From positions 186,001 to 250,000 of the forward strand of contig JBCDMB010000003.1 of the NCBI GenBank assembly GCA_038744685.1: DNA of 64,000 nt, read 5' to 3'. The notes under the pieces are model-generated. The model was not told where the DNA came from and did not search any database. It saw only the letters and a program-made list of their open reading frames with translations. Source of the DNA: Verrucomicrobiota bacterium. GTDB lineage: Bacteria; Verrucomicrobiota; Verrucomicrobiia; Opitutales; Puniceicoccaceae. The position numbers and the translations under genes are program-made. Below, one piece after another: positions 19,044 to 27,268 of the stretch. Numbering within the stretch: the first letter of the stretch is position 1; the number at the start of each line of letters is the position of its first letter.

Positions 19044-19520
19044 GTGGCCCGAACAACGAAACAGCAACCAGCCGAGATTCGGAACCGGCGAGCCTTTCAC
19101 GACTACCACATTCACGAAAAACTCGAAGCAGGCATGATCCTTAAGGGCACGGAAGTTAAATCAATCCGGGAGGGCAAAGTGCAGATTCAGGACGCTTTCG
19201 TCCGATTCCAGCGGGAAGAACCCGTTCTCTATCACGCTCACATCGATGAGTATGCTTTCGGCACAGACCACAATCATTCCCCGAGAAGACCGAGAAAACT
19301 CCTTCTCCATCGGAACGAGATTCGCAAAATAAAAGAGGCGATTCAAATGGGAGGGAAGACGGTGATTCCCCTCCGTGTCTATTTTTCCCGTGGTATGGCC
19401 AAAGTCGAGATCGCGATCGCTTCTGGAAAGAAGCTTCATGACAAACGGGAGGCTCTAAAAAAGCGGGAAGCAGACCGCGAAGCGAACCGGGCTCTCCGAG
19501 AATTCAACCGTAAAGGTTAA
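19044..19520 (+). CDS. smpB: SsrA-binding protein SmpB
   Basis: tmRNA partner in ribosome rescue. From GTG 19044 it has 158 residues and begins VARTTKQQPAEIRNRRAFHD, the usual SmpB N-terminus; the longer frame from 18966 includes the terminator region and is rejected. Characteristic segments are AGMILKGTEVKSIREGKVQI, KLLLHRNEI and the basic C-terminal tail GKKLHDKREALKKREADRE. thrB follows after 4 bases. No ssrA gene is visible in the window. Confidence 0.95.
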   Translation: MARTTKQQPAEIRNRRAFHDYHIHEKLEAGMILKGTEVKSIREGKVQIQDAFVRFQREEPVLYHAHIDEYAFGTDHNHSPRRPRKLLLHRNEIRKIKEAIQMGGKTVIPLRVYFSRGMAKVEIAIASGKKLHDKREALKKREADREANRALREFNRKG

Positions 19521-19524
19521 AAAT

Positions 19525-20436
19525 ATGAACATGGAACCTGTTGAACTCAGACTTCCAGCCTCCACCTCGAACTGTGGACCAGGCTTTGACTCGCTGAGCA
19601 TTGGCCTCCAACTCTACAATTTCTGCCGCTTCACCCCTCGTTCCGATGGTAAACAAGTCATTACCGGAGGTGACGCGGGCGGAATGGAGGAGATGTCTAA
19701 TCGTGCAGCCGAAGCCTTTTTCAAAAGAACAGGGATCAAACCCTTCGGTTTCGACTACGAGCTTTGGGGTGAAGTCCCCCCCGAGAGAGGGCTGGGCTCG
19801 AGTTCGAATGTTTTGGGAGGGGTGTTTTTAGCGCTCAACCATCTCCACGATAATCCTTTGGACAAGCACGAGTGCATCAGACAGTTGGCCCGACTTGATA
19901 ACGCACCGGACAACGTTTGTGCTCTCGTGCGGGGAGGATTCTGCGTTTCAAGGGTGGATCCGGTCTCCAGAGAATACGTCGATTCTTTCCACTTCCCTGT
20001 CGGCGAAGAACTGCAGTTTGTCGTCGCCTGCCCGGAGATTCGTGTGCGAACCCCTGAGGCCCGGGCGATTCTTCCGGACACCTTGCCTTTCGAGGAGGCA
20101 GTTTCCAGTTTAAACGGGCTTGCCTACCTCGTTGCAGCGATCGCCAAGGGGAACTACAAGAGACTTCGCGGTAGCACGGACGACCGCATCCATCAACCTT
20201 TTCGCAGGGTGCTCAACCCTTTCGTGGACGAGGCAATCGAAGCTGGGGTCGACGCCGGCGCATATGCTGGTTGGTTGAGCGGGAGCGGATCCAGCGTTAT
20301 TTGTGCCTCTCCAAGCGAGACCGCACTGAAGGTTCGCAAAGCAATGGAGTCGGTCTACCGATCCAACAATATTCCGTGCCGTCTCCACAGTCTTTCCTCT
20401 GACAACGATGGGGCAGCAGTCCTCGGGAATGACTGA
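19525..20436 (+). CDS. thrB: Homoserine kinase
   Basis: GHMP-family kinase that phosphorylates homoserine on the threonine route. 303 residues. The ATP-binding glycine/serine loop is PPERGLGSSSNVLGG near 86-100; the N-terminal LPASTSNCGPGFDSL and the C-terminal GAYAGWLSGSGSSVICA match the family. The DNAPDNVCALVRGG segment corresponds to the usual GHPDN region. Its 3' end overlaps trmL by 8 bases. Confidence 0.92.
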   Translation: MNMEPVELRLPASTSNCGPGFDSLSIGLQLYNFCRFTPRSDGKQVITGGDAGGMEEMSNRAAEAFFKRTGIKPFGFDYELWGEVPPERGLGSSSNVLGGVFLALNHLHDNPLDKHECIRQLARLDNAPDNVCALVRGGFCVSRVDPVSREYVDSFHFPVGEELQFVVACPEIRVRTPEARAILPDTLPFEEAVSSLNGLAYLVAAIAKGNYKRLRGSTDDRIHQPFRRVLNPFVDEAIEAGVDAGAYAGWLSGSGSSVICASPSETALKVRKAMESVYRSNNIPCRLHSLSSDNDGAAVLGND

Positions 20437-20896
20437 ACCGCTCCTCCACGTCGCCCTTCGTTGCCCTGAAATCCCCCAAAACACCGGCAATATCGGCCGT
20501 CTCTGCGCCATTACTGGGTGTCGCCTTCACCTCATTCACCCCCTGGGTTTCACCACAACCGATCGGCATCTTCGACGAAGCGGGATGGATTACTGGCACT
20601 CTCTCGACAAACGCGACCACGAGAATTGGGAATCATTCCGTGAAAACGAGGGAACCCGGCGGACATGGCTGTTCACCACAAGAGCCAACCAGTCTTTTTG
20701 GGACGTCTCTTACTCCCCCGGAGATCTGCTGCTTTTTGGCAACGAGGGTCATGGTTGCCCGGAAGCGGTTCACCAGGCAATCGGGACGAGACAGAGTGTA
20801 AAAATTCCACATCCTCGCTCCGATCTTAGGTCGATCAACCTCGCCACCAGTGTGGGAATCGCAGTGTACGAAGCACTTCGCCAACTACGAGAATAA
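20429..20896 (+). CDS. trmL: tRNA (cytidine/uridine-34-2'-O)-methyltransferase TrmL
   Basis: SPOUT methyltransferase that modifies the wobble base of tRNA-Leu. ATG 20429 (MTEPLLHVAL) gives 155 residues; ATG 20408 would add seven. Motifs are RCPEIPQNTGNIGRLCAITG at the N-terminus, LLLFGNEGHGCPEAV in the knot, and IPHPRSDLRSINLATSVGIA, where the Ser-Asn-Leu core of the family reads S-I-N-L. This is the standard short TrmL/YibK form. Confidence 0.92.
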   Translation: MTEPLLHVALRCPEIPQNTGNIGRLCAITGCRLHLIHPLGFTTTDRHLRRSGMDYWHSLDKRDHENWESFRENEGTRRTWLFTTRANQSFWDVSYSPGDLLLFGNEGHGCPEAVHQAIGTRQSVKIPHPRSDLRSINLATSVGIAVYEALRQLRE

Positions 20897-20918
20897 TTTG
20901 AGTGCCCTCTAGAGAGCC

Positions 20919-21560
20919 TTACGGACTCAATCGGTCGATTGACCAAATCCCCGCACTGCTTTTGCGATATTCGAACCGATCATGCAGACGACTTGGTCGC
21001 CCCTGCCAAAACTCAAACCGTTTTGGCTCGAGCCGATAACCACCCCAAAAATCCGGGAGAGGAATCTCTCCCTCTCCAAATTTTTTCTTCATCTCCTCCC
21101 ACTTCATTTCGATCACCTTGCGCGAGGAAATCACCGAACTCTGCTCGGACACCCAAGCTCCAATCCGGCTTCCTCTCGGGCGGCTTATATAATAATGCAA
21201 GGACTCCGCAGTGGATATCTTTTCGCAGGCTCCTTCGATGATCACCTGACGCTCAAGAGAAACCCAAGGAAAGAGTATGGAAGCCATTGGATTTGAAGAC
21301 AGATGACCTGACTTCCGGCTTCGGTAGTTTGTAAAAAAGACAAACCCCTTCTCATCATAAGCCTTCAGCAACACCATTCGCTGGGTAGGAGCTCCATCCG
21401 GACTTACCGTCGCCAGCGATAGTGCGTTTGGCTCCACCAGGTCAGCCGTCCGCGCTTGTTCAAACCACAATGAGAATTGACTGAAAGGATCCGACTCCAA
21501 GGTCTCCCGCCGCATACCAGCCTTCGAATACTCACGCCGAAGATCTCCTAAATTAGCCAT
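20919..21560 (-). CDS. pdxH: Pyridoxamine 5'-phosphate oxidase
   Basis: FMN enzyme making pyridoxal 5'-phosphate. ATG 21560 (MANLGDLRREY) gives 213 residues, the usual length; the frame to 21614 is not needed. Visible motifs: ALSLATVSPDGAPTQRMVLL, the FMN-contacting FFTNYRSRKSGHL, ISRPRGSRIGAWVSEQSSVI and the C-terminal RLEPKRFEFWQGRPSRLHDR signature. It is alone on this strand, convergent with trmL and divergent from lptC. Confidence 0.95.
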   Translation of the reverse strand: MANLGDLRREYSKAGMRRETLESDPFSQFSLWFEQARTADLVEPNALSLATVSPDGAPTQRMVLLKAYDEKGFVFFTNYRSRKSGHLSSNPMASILFPWVSLERQVIIEGACEKISTAESLHYYISRPRGSRIGAWVSEQSSVISSRKVIEMKWEEMKKKFGEGEIPLPDFWGGYRLEPKRFEFWQGRPSRLHDRFEYRKSSAGIWSIDRLSP

Positions 21561-21637
21561 TTTTCTACCCTGACCGATTCTTGCGAATAGGGCAAACCCA
21601 CCGTTGCCATTCATCCTGAACCAACTAGTTTATCCCT

Positions 21638-22093
21638 ATGAAGCAATCCCGAAGTACTCTCAAACAATTGACGTGCTTTGCCTTCGTTGCGATCGTCTTC
21701 ATCGCGCCGGTTCTGCCTGCATCTGCCGAAATCAAGCCAGACGCCAAGGTCCAGTCCTTTACCTTTCGAAAATTCAACGATCGCGGCCTTCGACTGTGGG
21801 ATCTTTCCGGTAACGAGGCAGTGTTCCTGAGCGACAGTATCATCCGCGTCATTGAAATGCAGCTCGCGGTCACATCAACCGCCAGCGGAAAAGACACCGT
21901 CTTGCGAAGTCCAAGCGCAAATATCTTTGTTGAGGACAACTCTGCTTCCGGTGAAGGACTTCTTTTCGTTCAAGGAGCTGGATATAGTCTCGAGGGAGAG
22001 GACTGGGAATGGAAGGGAGCTGAAAGACGCATCGACATCAGGCGGGGTGCCCGGGTCACCTTCGATGAGGCGATCGACCGAATTCTCAAATAG
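21638..22093 (+). CDS. lptC: LptC-like periplasmic protein (probable lipopolysaccharide export)
   Basis: 151 residues with a signal peptide or anchor (CFAFVAIVFIAPVLPASA). The rest is beta-rich with short strands (SFTFRKFNDRGLRLWDLSGN, FVQGAGYSLEGEDWEWKG) as in the OstA/LptC jelly-roll family. The assignment rests mainly on position: it is 13 bases upstream of lptA, then lptB, the normal lptC-lptA-lptB order. A second LptA-like protein is the alternative. Confidence 0.65.
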   Translation: MKQSRSTLKQLTCFAFVAIVFIAPVLPASAEIKPDAKVQSFTFRKFNDRGLRLWDLSGNEAVFLSDSIIRVIEMQLAVTSTASGKDTVLRSPSANIFVEDNSASGEGLLFVQGAGYSLEGEDWEWKGAERRIDIRRGARVTFDEAIDRILK

Positions 22094-22106
22094 GAACGGT
22101 CTCCCA

Positions 22107-22634
22107 ATGAGACTTCTCGGTTTTTCCTTACTCCTGCTGTTTGTATTCGTCACAACACTACCGGCTGATCGGGAAGAGGAAGAGATTCCCCAAAGACAGT
22201 CCACGGTGATTTCCAGTGATCGACTGGAAGTGATCAATACAGACGAAGGAAATCTGTTTATCTTCGATGGATCCGTTTCGATCGTCGGTGCAGATTTTAC
22301 GGCAAAATGTGATCGTATGGAAGTCCGGACCAACTCCGAAGGAGAAGATGACTTTGGAGCAATCGCCGTGATCGAGGCTATTGGTAATGTCCAGATTCAA
22401 CAGGGCATTCGAATCGCTACAGCAGGAAAGGCTATCATCTATCCGCAAAGCGATGAAGTGTTCCTCGAAGAGAGTCCGCAGGTGAGAGACGAGAACGGAA
22501 CGATTTCCGGTTACCGTATGACCCTTCACGGCGAAGATCGCAGGATCTCAATAGAACCCGGACCGGATGGTTCGCGCACTCAGGTCGAGCTCCCCTCGCT
22601 CGAGGTGATTCGATCCGACAAGTCTGGTGAGTGA
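22107..22634 (+). CDS. lptA: LptA/OstA-like periplasmic lipopolysaccharide transport protein
   Basis: From ATG 22107 (MRLLGFSLLLLFVFVTTLPA) the protein has 175 residues with a clean signal peptide. The body shows OstA-type repeats: VISSDRLEVINTDEGNLFIF, VEAxGNV-like IEAIGNVQIQQGIRIATAGK, and ATAGKAIIYPQSDEVFLEES. It would form the periplasmic bridge carrying LPS to the outer membrane. The open frame extends upstream inside lptC but that part is out of family. It overlaps lptB by 8 bases. Confidence 0.8.
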   Translation: MRLLGFSLLLLFVFVTTLPADREEEEIPQRQSTVISSDRLEVINTDEGNLFIFDGSVSIVGADFTAKCDRMEVRTNSEGEDDFGAIAVIEAIGNVQIQQGIRIATAGKAIIYPQSDEVFLEESPQVRDENGTISGYRMTLHGEDRRISIEPGPDGSRTQVELPSLEVIRSDKSGE

Positions 22635-23367
22635 TTCAAATCAATCGATATCCATCGAGACTGAGGGTCTCACGAGGGACTTTGGCAGGCGTCGTGTCGT
22701 CGATAACGTAGGGCTCTCAGTTAAATCTGGTGAAATCGTCGGTCTTCTCGGACCGAACGGTGCTGGCAAAACCACCACCTTTTACATGATTGTCGGTCTT
22801 ATCCAACCGACGGAGGGCAATATTCTTTTGAGGGGAAAAGATGTCACCTCACTTCCCATGTTTAAACGCGCTCGCAAGGGAATAGGTTACCTTCCTCAAG
22901 AGGCTTCGGTATTCCGGAAGATGACAGTTCGAGAAAACCTCATTGCCGTTCTGGAAACCATGCGACTTTCCAAGAAGGAACGGGAAGAATCTGCAGACGA
23001 AAAGCTTGCTCAATTCGGACTGGAGAAGATTGCCTACCAAAAAGCATACACCTTAAGCGGAGGTGAACGCCGACGCCTCGAGATCGCCAGAGCACTGGCC
23101 ACTAAGCCAGAGTTTTTGCTGATGGATGAGCCATTCAGCGGAGTTGATCCGATCAGTGTTGATGACGTTCAGTCGGTAATTCGTGATCTGAAAGGTATCG
23201 GTATTGGAATTTTAATTACCGACCATAATGTGAGAGAAACGCTTGAGATCACCGACCGCTCTTACCTCCTCTACGAGGGGAAAGTCCTTTGCGAAGGAGA
23301 TCGGAACACTCTTCTCAACGATCCGTCCGCCCGAAAATTTTATTTAGGCGAAGGCTTTCAAGCTTGA
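22627..23367 (+). CDS. lptB: Lipopolysaccharide export ABC ATPase LptB
   Basis: 246-residue ATPase starting at GTG 22627, coupled to lptA by an 8-base overlap. Walker A GPNGAGKTT near residue 43, signature LSGGERRRLEIARAL, Walker B FLLMDEPFSGVDPISV, and the C-terminal ITDRSYLLYEGKVLCEGD are typical of LptB. It would energise extraction of LPS from the inner membrane with LptFG, which are not in the window. Confidence 0.92.
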   Translation: MSDSNQSISIETEGLTRDFGRRRVVDNVGLSVKSGEIVGLLGPNGAGKTTTFYMIVGLIQPTEGNILLRGKDVTSLPMFKRARKGIGYLPQEASVFRKMTVRENLIAVLETMRLSKKEREESADEKLAQFGLEKIAYQKAYTLSGGERRRLEIARALATKPEFLLMDEPFSGVDPISVDDVQSVIRDLKGIGIGILITDHNVRETLEITDRSYLLYEGKVLCEGDRNTLLNDPSARKFYLGEGFQA

Positions 23368-23451
23368 GAAGACTGGACCCCCCGACCCCCATTCTAGGCG
23401 CAAGCTTTTTCCCTCGTCAGGCCACCCTCTTCACTGTCACTCTAAAGAGCC

Positions 23452-24411
23452 ATGAAACCGACTGAGAAAATCATCGAAAGTATCTCGGTTCGGGAGTTTT
23501 ACGAATCCTGTCGCGAGCCACTCAAACTGGAGCTGATTAGCGGCGAGGAACGGTTGGATAGAATCATTGGAGAAAAGAGTCTCAACCGTCCGGCGCTCGC
23601 GTTAACAGGATACTTCCGATTCTTTGCCCATCGCCGGATCCAGTTGTTTGGTGCCGGGGAAATGGGACACCTTAGAGACAACGATCCCAAGGTAATTGAA
23701 CCGGCACTCACCAAGATAGCGGAAAAGAACATTCCCTGTATCATCATCAGCAGGAACCTTGCTCCTACCCCCCTGCTACTTAAAATCGCCAAAGAACATA
23801 AGATCCCTTTGTTTCGATCCAAGCTCAAGTCGAAGACACTCACGACTGAGGCCACCTTGATCCTTGAAGAAAGGTTTGCTCCGCGAAAAACCATCCACGG
23901 TACCCTAATGGATATTCGCGGCATCGGAACGTTACTCCAAGGAGAGAGCGGTATCGGTAAAAGTGAATGCGCACTCGCCCTAATCGAGAAAGGTTTCAGT
24001 CTGGTCGCTGACGACCTCACTCATCTGCGATTACTTCGAGACCACGAGATCGTTGGAACGAGCTCCGAACTCAGCAGAGGCTACATGGAGTGTCGCGGTA
24101 TCGGGATTATAGACATAGCGAAGCTTTTTGGTGTCAATTCCGTGAGAGTCGAGAAACGACTCGACCTAGTCATTTCATTTGTGAGTTGGACCCCTGGAAT
24201 CGAGGAGGACAGGACTGGTCTCGAGCAACGACACATGGAGATTTTCAATCAAAAGATACCTCACAGCATCATTCCGGTTCGTCCAGGGAGGGATTTAGCT
24301 CGCCTGGTCGAGGTGGCTGCAATGGTTCAGGCACTCCGCCTTCTCGGCCACGATTCGGCGAAGGAGTTCAATGAACGGCTAATTCGGCAGATGGCCGGAA
24401 CGGTCAGTTGA
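23452..24411 (+). CDS. hprK: HPr kinase/phosphorylase
   Basis: Bifunctional enzyme that phosphorylates and dephosphorylates HPr on its regulatory serine. 319 residues with the N-terminal domain (about 1-130) and the C-terminal kinase core: P-loop GESGIGKSE near 164-172, the LVADD segment, the [11 protein letters not shown] signature and a C-terminal [15 protein letters not shown]. It stands 84 bases after lptB, an order that recalls the rpoN/ptsN end of the proteobacterial lpt cluster. Its substrate is probably the HPr encoded at 29137. Confidence 0.93.
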   Translation: MKPTEKIIESISVREFYESCREPLKLELISGEERLDRIIGEKSLNRPALALTGYFRFFAHRRIQLFGAGEMGHLRDNDPKVIEPALTKIAEKNIPCIIISRNLAPTPLLLKIAKEHKIPLFRSKLKSKTLTTEATLILEERFAPRKTIHGTLMDIRGIGTLLQGESGIGKSECALALIEKGFSLVADDLTHLRLLRDHEIVGTSSELSRGYMECRGIGIIDIAKLFGVNSVRVEKRLDLVISFVSWTPGIEEDRTGLEQRHMEIFNQKIPHSIIPVRPGRDLARLVEVAAMVQALRLLGHDSAKEFNERLIRQMAGTVS

Positions 24412-24957
24412 CCTTCGATTAGGCGCTTCCCTTGGGAGATTCAAAACAGGTGTTCTTTCTTTAAACCTGCGGTCAGATCCATGACGGCATCCGAAGTTGA
24501 GTTTTTTCCAGGAGTGAACCGGAACCCGTAGTTTCTGCCTTTACACGGCCCTAGTGGGCCCGGTTGGCGATTCTGGCAACCGAAAAGATCAAAAGTTATC
24601 CGCAAAACCGTTGTGAATAACTTGTGCGTAACTTCGACTTGCAACCCTACGACGTCCAAGGATGATCAGGTGAATGACGTTTGGTAGAAGTCTCAAGGTC
24701 CTCTCGGCGACAAGAAACCAAAAGTCTTTGAAAAAGTCTCAATTGAACCATTCCTGCGCCTGATAAATTCGTTAAAATACTGAAAATGAACTATTTAGAA
24801 GATTCGAAGACACCCCTCGCCTCGGACGACAGGTACGTTGAGCAAGGCAGCGTTTCATCTTCGAACCTCCTAGTTCACAGTGGGTTACGCTTTTCAGGCT
24901 AGGCACCCTACATTCCCCTCTTTCCTCTGTTAACAATTTTAGTCATTTTTGTTTCCA
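24412..24957. other. oriC: Candidate replication origin (oriC) upstream of dnaA
   Basis: A 546-base gene-free spacer directly before dnaA. Two adjacent hairpins (GGCCC/GGGCC at 24547-24560 and CGGTTG/CAACCG at 24561-24582) precede a tight cluster of three DnaA-box-like 9-mers at 24596-24631: TTATCCGCA (plus), TTATTCACA (minus, perfect match to the classic form) and TTACGCACA (minus). AT-rich sequence follows at about 24755-24815 and 24925-24955, suitable for unwinding. Location beside dnaA plus box clustering is standard oriC evidence, but strand skew was not computed. Confidence 0.6.
24596..24631. promoter_or_regulatory. Cluster of three DnaA-box-like sites
   Basis: TTATCCGCA at 24596-24604 on the plus strand; TGTGAATAA at 24612-24620, which is TTATTCACA on the minus strand; TGTGCGTAA at 24623-24631, which is TTACGCACA on the minus strand. 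The middle site matches TTATNCACA exactly; the other two have one deviation each. The cluster could serve origin firing, dnaA autoregulation or both. Confidence 0.6.
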
Positions 24958-26358
24958 ATGTCTTCTATTTCCCAGCCCTCAACCCTTTGGGATGCCACCT
25001 GTGAACGCTTCAAAAGCCGCTTAAATCCGGACATTTTCGAGATGTGGTTTAAACCGCTCTCATTTTCTGATGCGACCGATGAGACCATCAGGATCCTTGC
25101 ACCCAATGACTTCGTCTCAATCTGGCTAAAGGACAATTACCTGGAGGTGATTCACGCAGAGGTCGCGGAGGTATTTGGCGGTCCTAGAAAGGTGATTATT
25201 GAAGTGGAACAAAATTCCGCCAAGAATCGACAGGAAAGCAACCGAGTTCCAAAACCCTCCAACCCGGATTCTGCTGATCGGCTTCAAACCGATGAGTCCG
25301 CGTCTTCAAAAACCACAGCGTCGCTTTCAGGGATCAACCCGAAGAATACCTTTCGCAACTTTGTCGTAGGATCCGGTAATCAACTAGCTCACGCTGCCTC
25401 TATAGCGGTGGCCAACGCCCCGGCACGTGCTTACAACCCACTCTTTATCTACGGCGACACCGGCCTCGGAAAAACCCACCTGATGCACGCGATCGCCCAT
25501 CAGGTCGTTTCCGCCCGTCCTAACGCTAAAATTGCCTACATTTCTACGGAAAAATTTACGAACAAGTTCATTACTGCGATTCAGGAGAATAAGCTCACAA
25601 CATTCCGTCGTAGATTCCGCAAAGCGGACATCCTCCTGATCGATGACATTCACTTTCTTTCGGGGCGGGAGAGGATCCAAGAAGAGTTTTTCCACACCTT
25701 CAACGAGCTCTTCGAGAATCAGAAGCAAATTGTCCTCACCAGCGATCGGCCCGCAAGCGAGATTGCCCGGCTAGAGAGCAGACTTGTCTCGCGGTTTCAA
25801 TGGGGACTGGTCGCTGATATCCAGTGCCCGGACCTCGACACCCGCCTCGCGATTCTTTCGAAGAAGGCACGCTCTTTGGAGGTCAAGATTCCAGCAGACG
25901 TTCTTGGGTTTCTAGCCGAGAAAGTCTCGAGAAACGTCCGTCGAATGGAGGGCGCCCTCACACGGGTGGCAGGCTACGCGGCTCTCATCCGGGATCCTCT
26001 TTCGGTCGAGGTCGTCGAACGTTTGCTCTCAGATGTCCTTCAGGAGGAGCTCCTCAACCAAGTGACTATTGAGAAAATTCAGAAGAAGACGGCAGATTAC
26101 TACCATCTGAGGGTCGCCGATCTTCTCAGTAGAAGACGTCCCGCTAAAATTGTAGTCCCGAGGCAGGTTTCGATGTACCTAAGCCGTCAAATGACCGATC
26201 ATTCTCTCGTTCAGATTGGAGACGCGTTTGGCGGCAGGGACCACGGAACCGTTATCAACGCGATCCGTGCGGTGGAGAATATGATGGACCAGGACCCTGC
26301 CATGCGCAGGAGCATAGACTATTTGACGAAACAACTTTCCGAGAGTAGGTCGTCTTAA
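24958..26358 (+). CDS. dnaA: Chromosomal replication initiator DnaA
   Basis: 466 residues from ATG 24958 (MSSISQPSTLWD); a TTG at 24949 is an unlikely alternative. Domain I lies at about 1-90, a Ser/Pro-rich linker at 95-125, the AAA+ core with GDTGLGKTHLMHAIAH near 166 and DILLIDDIHFLSG, and the C-terminal helix-turn-helix with the DnaA signature VQIGDAFGGRDHGTVINA near 417. It initiates replication at oriC. The stop codon overlaps the next gene's ATG by one base. Confidence 0.97.
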   Translation: MSSISQPSTLWDATCERFKSRLNPDIFEMWFKPLSFSDATDETIRILAPNDFVSIWLKDNYLEVIHAEVAEVFGGPRKVIIEVEQNSAKNRQESNRVPKPSNPDSADRLQTDESASSKTTASLSGINPKNTFRNFVVGSGNQLAHAASIAVANAPARAYNPLFIYGDTGLGKTHLMHAIAHQVVSARPNAKIAYISTEKFTNKFITAIQENKLTTFRRRFRKADILLIDDIHFLSGRERIQEEFFHTFNELFENQKQIVLTSDRPASEIARLESRLVSRFQWGLVADIQCPDLDTRLAILSKKARSLEVKIPADVLGFLAEKVSRNVRRMEGALTRVAGYAALIRDPLSVEVVERLLSDVLQEELLNQVTIEKIQKKTADYYHLRVADLLSRRRPAKIVVPRQVSMYLSRQMTDHSLVQIGDAFGGRDHGTVINAIRAVENMMDQDPAMRRSIDYLTKQLSESRSS

Positions 26359-26843
26359 TGGAACTAGATTCTTCTCAAAAGGAACTCGTCTCCCAGTGGG
26401 CGGCAAATGGTGACTCTTTGTCCGCTATTCAGGAAAAGCTGTCGTCGGAATTCGGGGTCAAAATGACCTACATGGAAGTTCGTTTCCTGGTCGAAGATCT
26501 CAACGTTGAGCTGACAGATGATGAATCCACCGATCCGAAAGAGGATGGCGAAACTGAACCTTCAGCCGAAGAGAGTGCAGAAACCGTCGAACTCGAAGAT
26601 GCTGGTTTCGACGGCGCTGCCGGATCTGGACGCGTTTCCGTTTCCGTTGATAAAATCACCCGGCCTGGAGCAGTAGTCAGCGGATCGGTTACTTTTTCAG
26701 ACGCCAAATCTGCACAATGGATGCTCGATCAAATGGGCCAGCTCCGCCTTGTTCCCTCCGAAGAAGGTTACCAACCCAGCGAGGAGGATATACAGGCTTT
26801 TCAGGCGTCGCTCCAATCCGAACTGCAGAAACAGGGCTTTTAG
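26358..26843 (+). CDS. Conserved hypothetical protein coupled to dnaA
   Basis: 161 residues, starting on the last base of the dnaA stop codon (TAATG), so translation is likely coupled. Residues 1-50 form helices with SQWAANGDSLSAIQEKLSSE, resembling a small helix-turn-helix. An acidic linker (about 52-80) follows, then a compact domain with ITRPGAVVSGSVTFSDAKSA and WMLDQMGQLRLVP. I have an impression of similar proteins in verrucomicrobia and planctomycetes. Function unknown; the position suggests a tie to replication or to the same growth control. Confidence 0.8.
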   Translation: MELDSSQKELVSQWAANGDSLSAIQEKLSSEFGVKMTYMEVRFLVEDLNVELTDDESTDPKEDGETEPSAEESAETVELEDAGFDGAAGSGRVSVSVDKITRPGAVVSGSVTFSDAKSAQWMLDQMGQLRLVPSEEGYQPSEEDIQAFQASLQSELQKQGF

Positions 26844-26937
26844 AGCATTCGCTGCAAACAAGCTTTAACCATAAGCAGGATCCTCCTCGGTTGCTGGCTT
26901 GACTCCAGCTCTATTCCAACAAGGATCCCCATTCCCC

Positions 26938-27011
26938 GCGGGTATAGTTTAGTGGTAAAACCTCAGCCTTCCAAGCTGATGATGTCGGTTCGATTCCGTC
27001 TACCCGCACCA
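26938..27011 (+). tRNA. tRNA-Gly (anticodon TCC)
   Basis: Cloverleaf with a perfect 7-bp acceptor stem (GCGGGTA/TACCCGC), D-arm TTTAGTGGTAAAA, anticodon loop CTTCCAA (TCC), T-loop GGTTCGATTCC and an encoded CCA at 27009-27011. Confidence 0.95.
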
Positions 27012-27050
27012 TCTTTTTCACGAGAACCCGATTGGGGGATCAGCATGGGG

Positions 27051-27129
<79 letters not shown>

Positions 27130-27143
27130 CGGGAAAACCGACA

Positions 27144-27171
27144 ATCATCCCGCGCGGATTAATCGAGTCAA
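27144..27171 (-). promoter_or_regulatory. Sigma-70-like promoter for tRNA-Asp
   Basis: On the minus strand TTGACT (27166-27171) and GATGAT (27144-27149) are separated by 16 bases and lie 17 bases before the mature tRNA 5' end. The -35 box matches five of six consensus bases and the -10 box four of six. Confidence 0.5.
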
Positions 27172-27268
27172 GTGAGTTCTTATTTGCCTCACAGAAAAAA
27201 ACCTAGCGCGTCAATTACGCTTTAGATTCGCCTTTTCTAACTGATCCAAGCAAACTCCGGAGTCTGGT

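Noticed and set aside
24441-24659. A 72-codon minus-strand frame between hprK and dnaA
   Set aside because: It covers the DnaA boxes and hairpins and shows no family resemblance.
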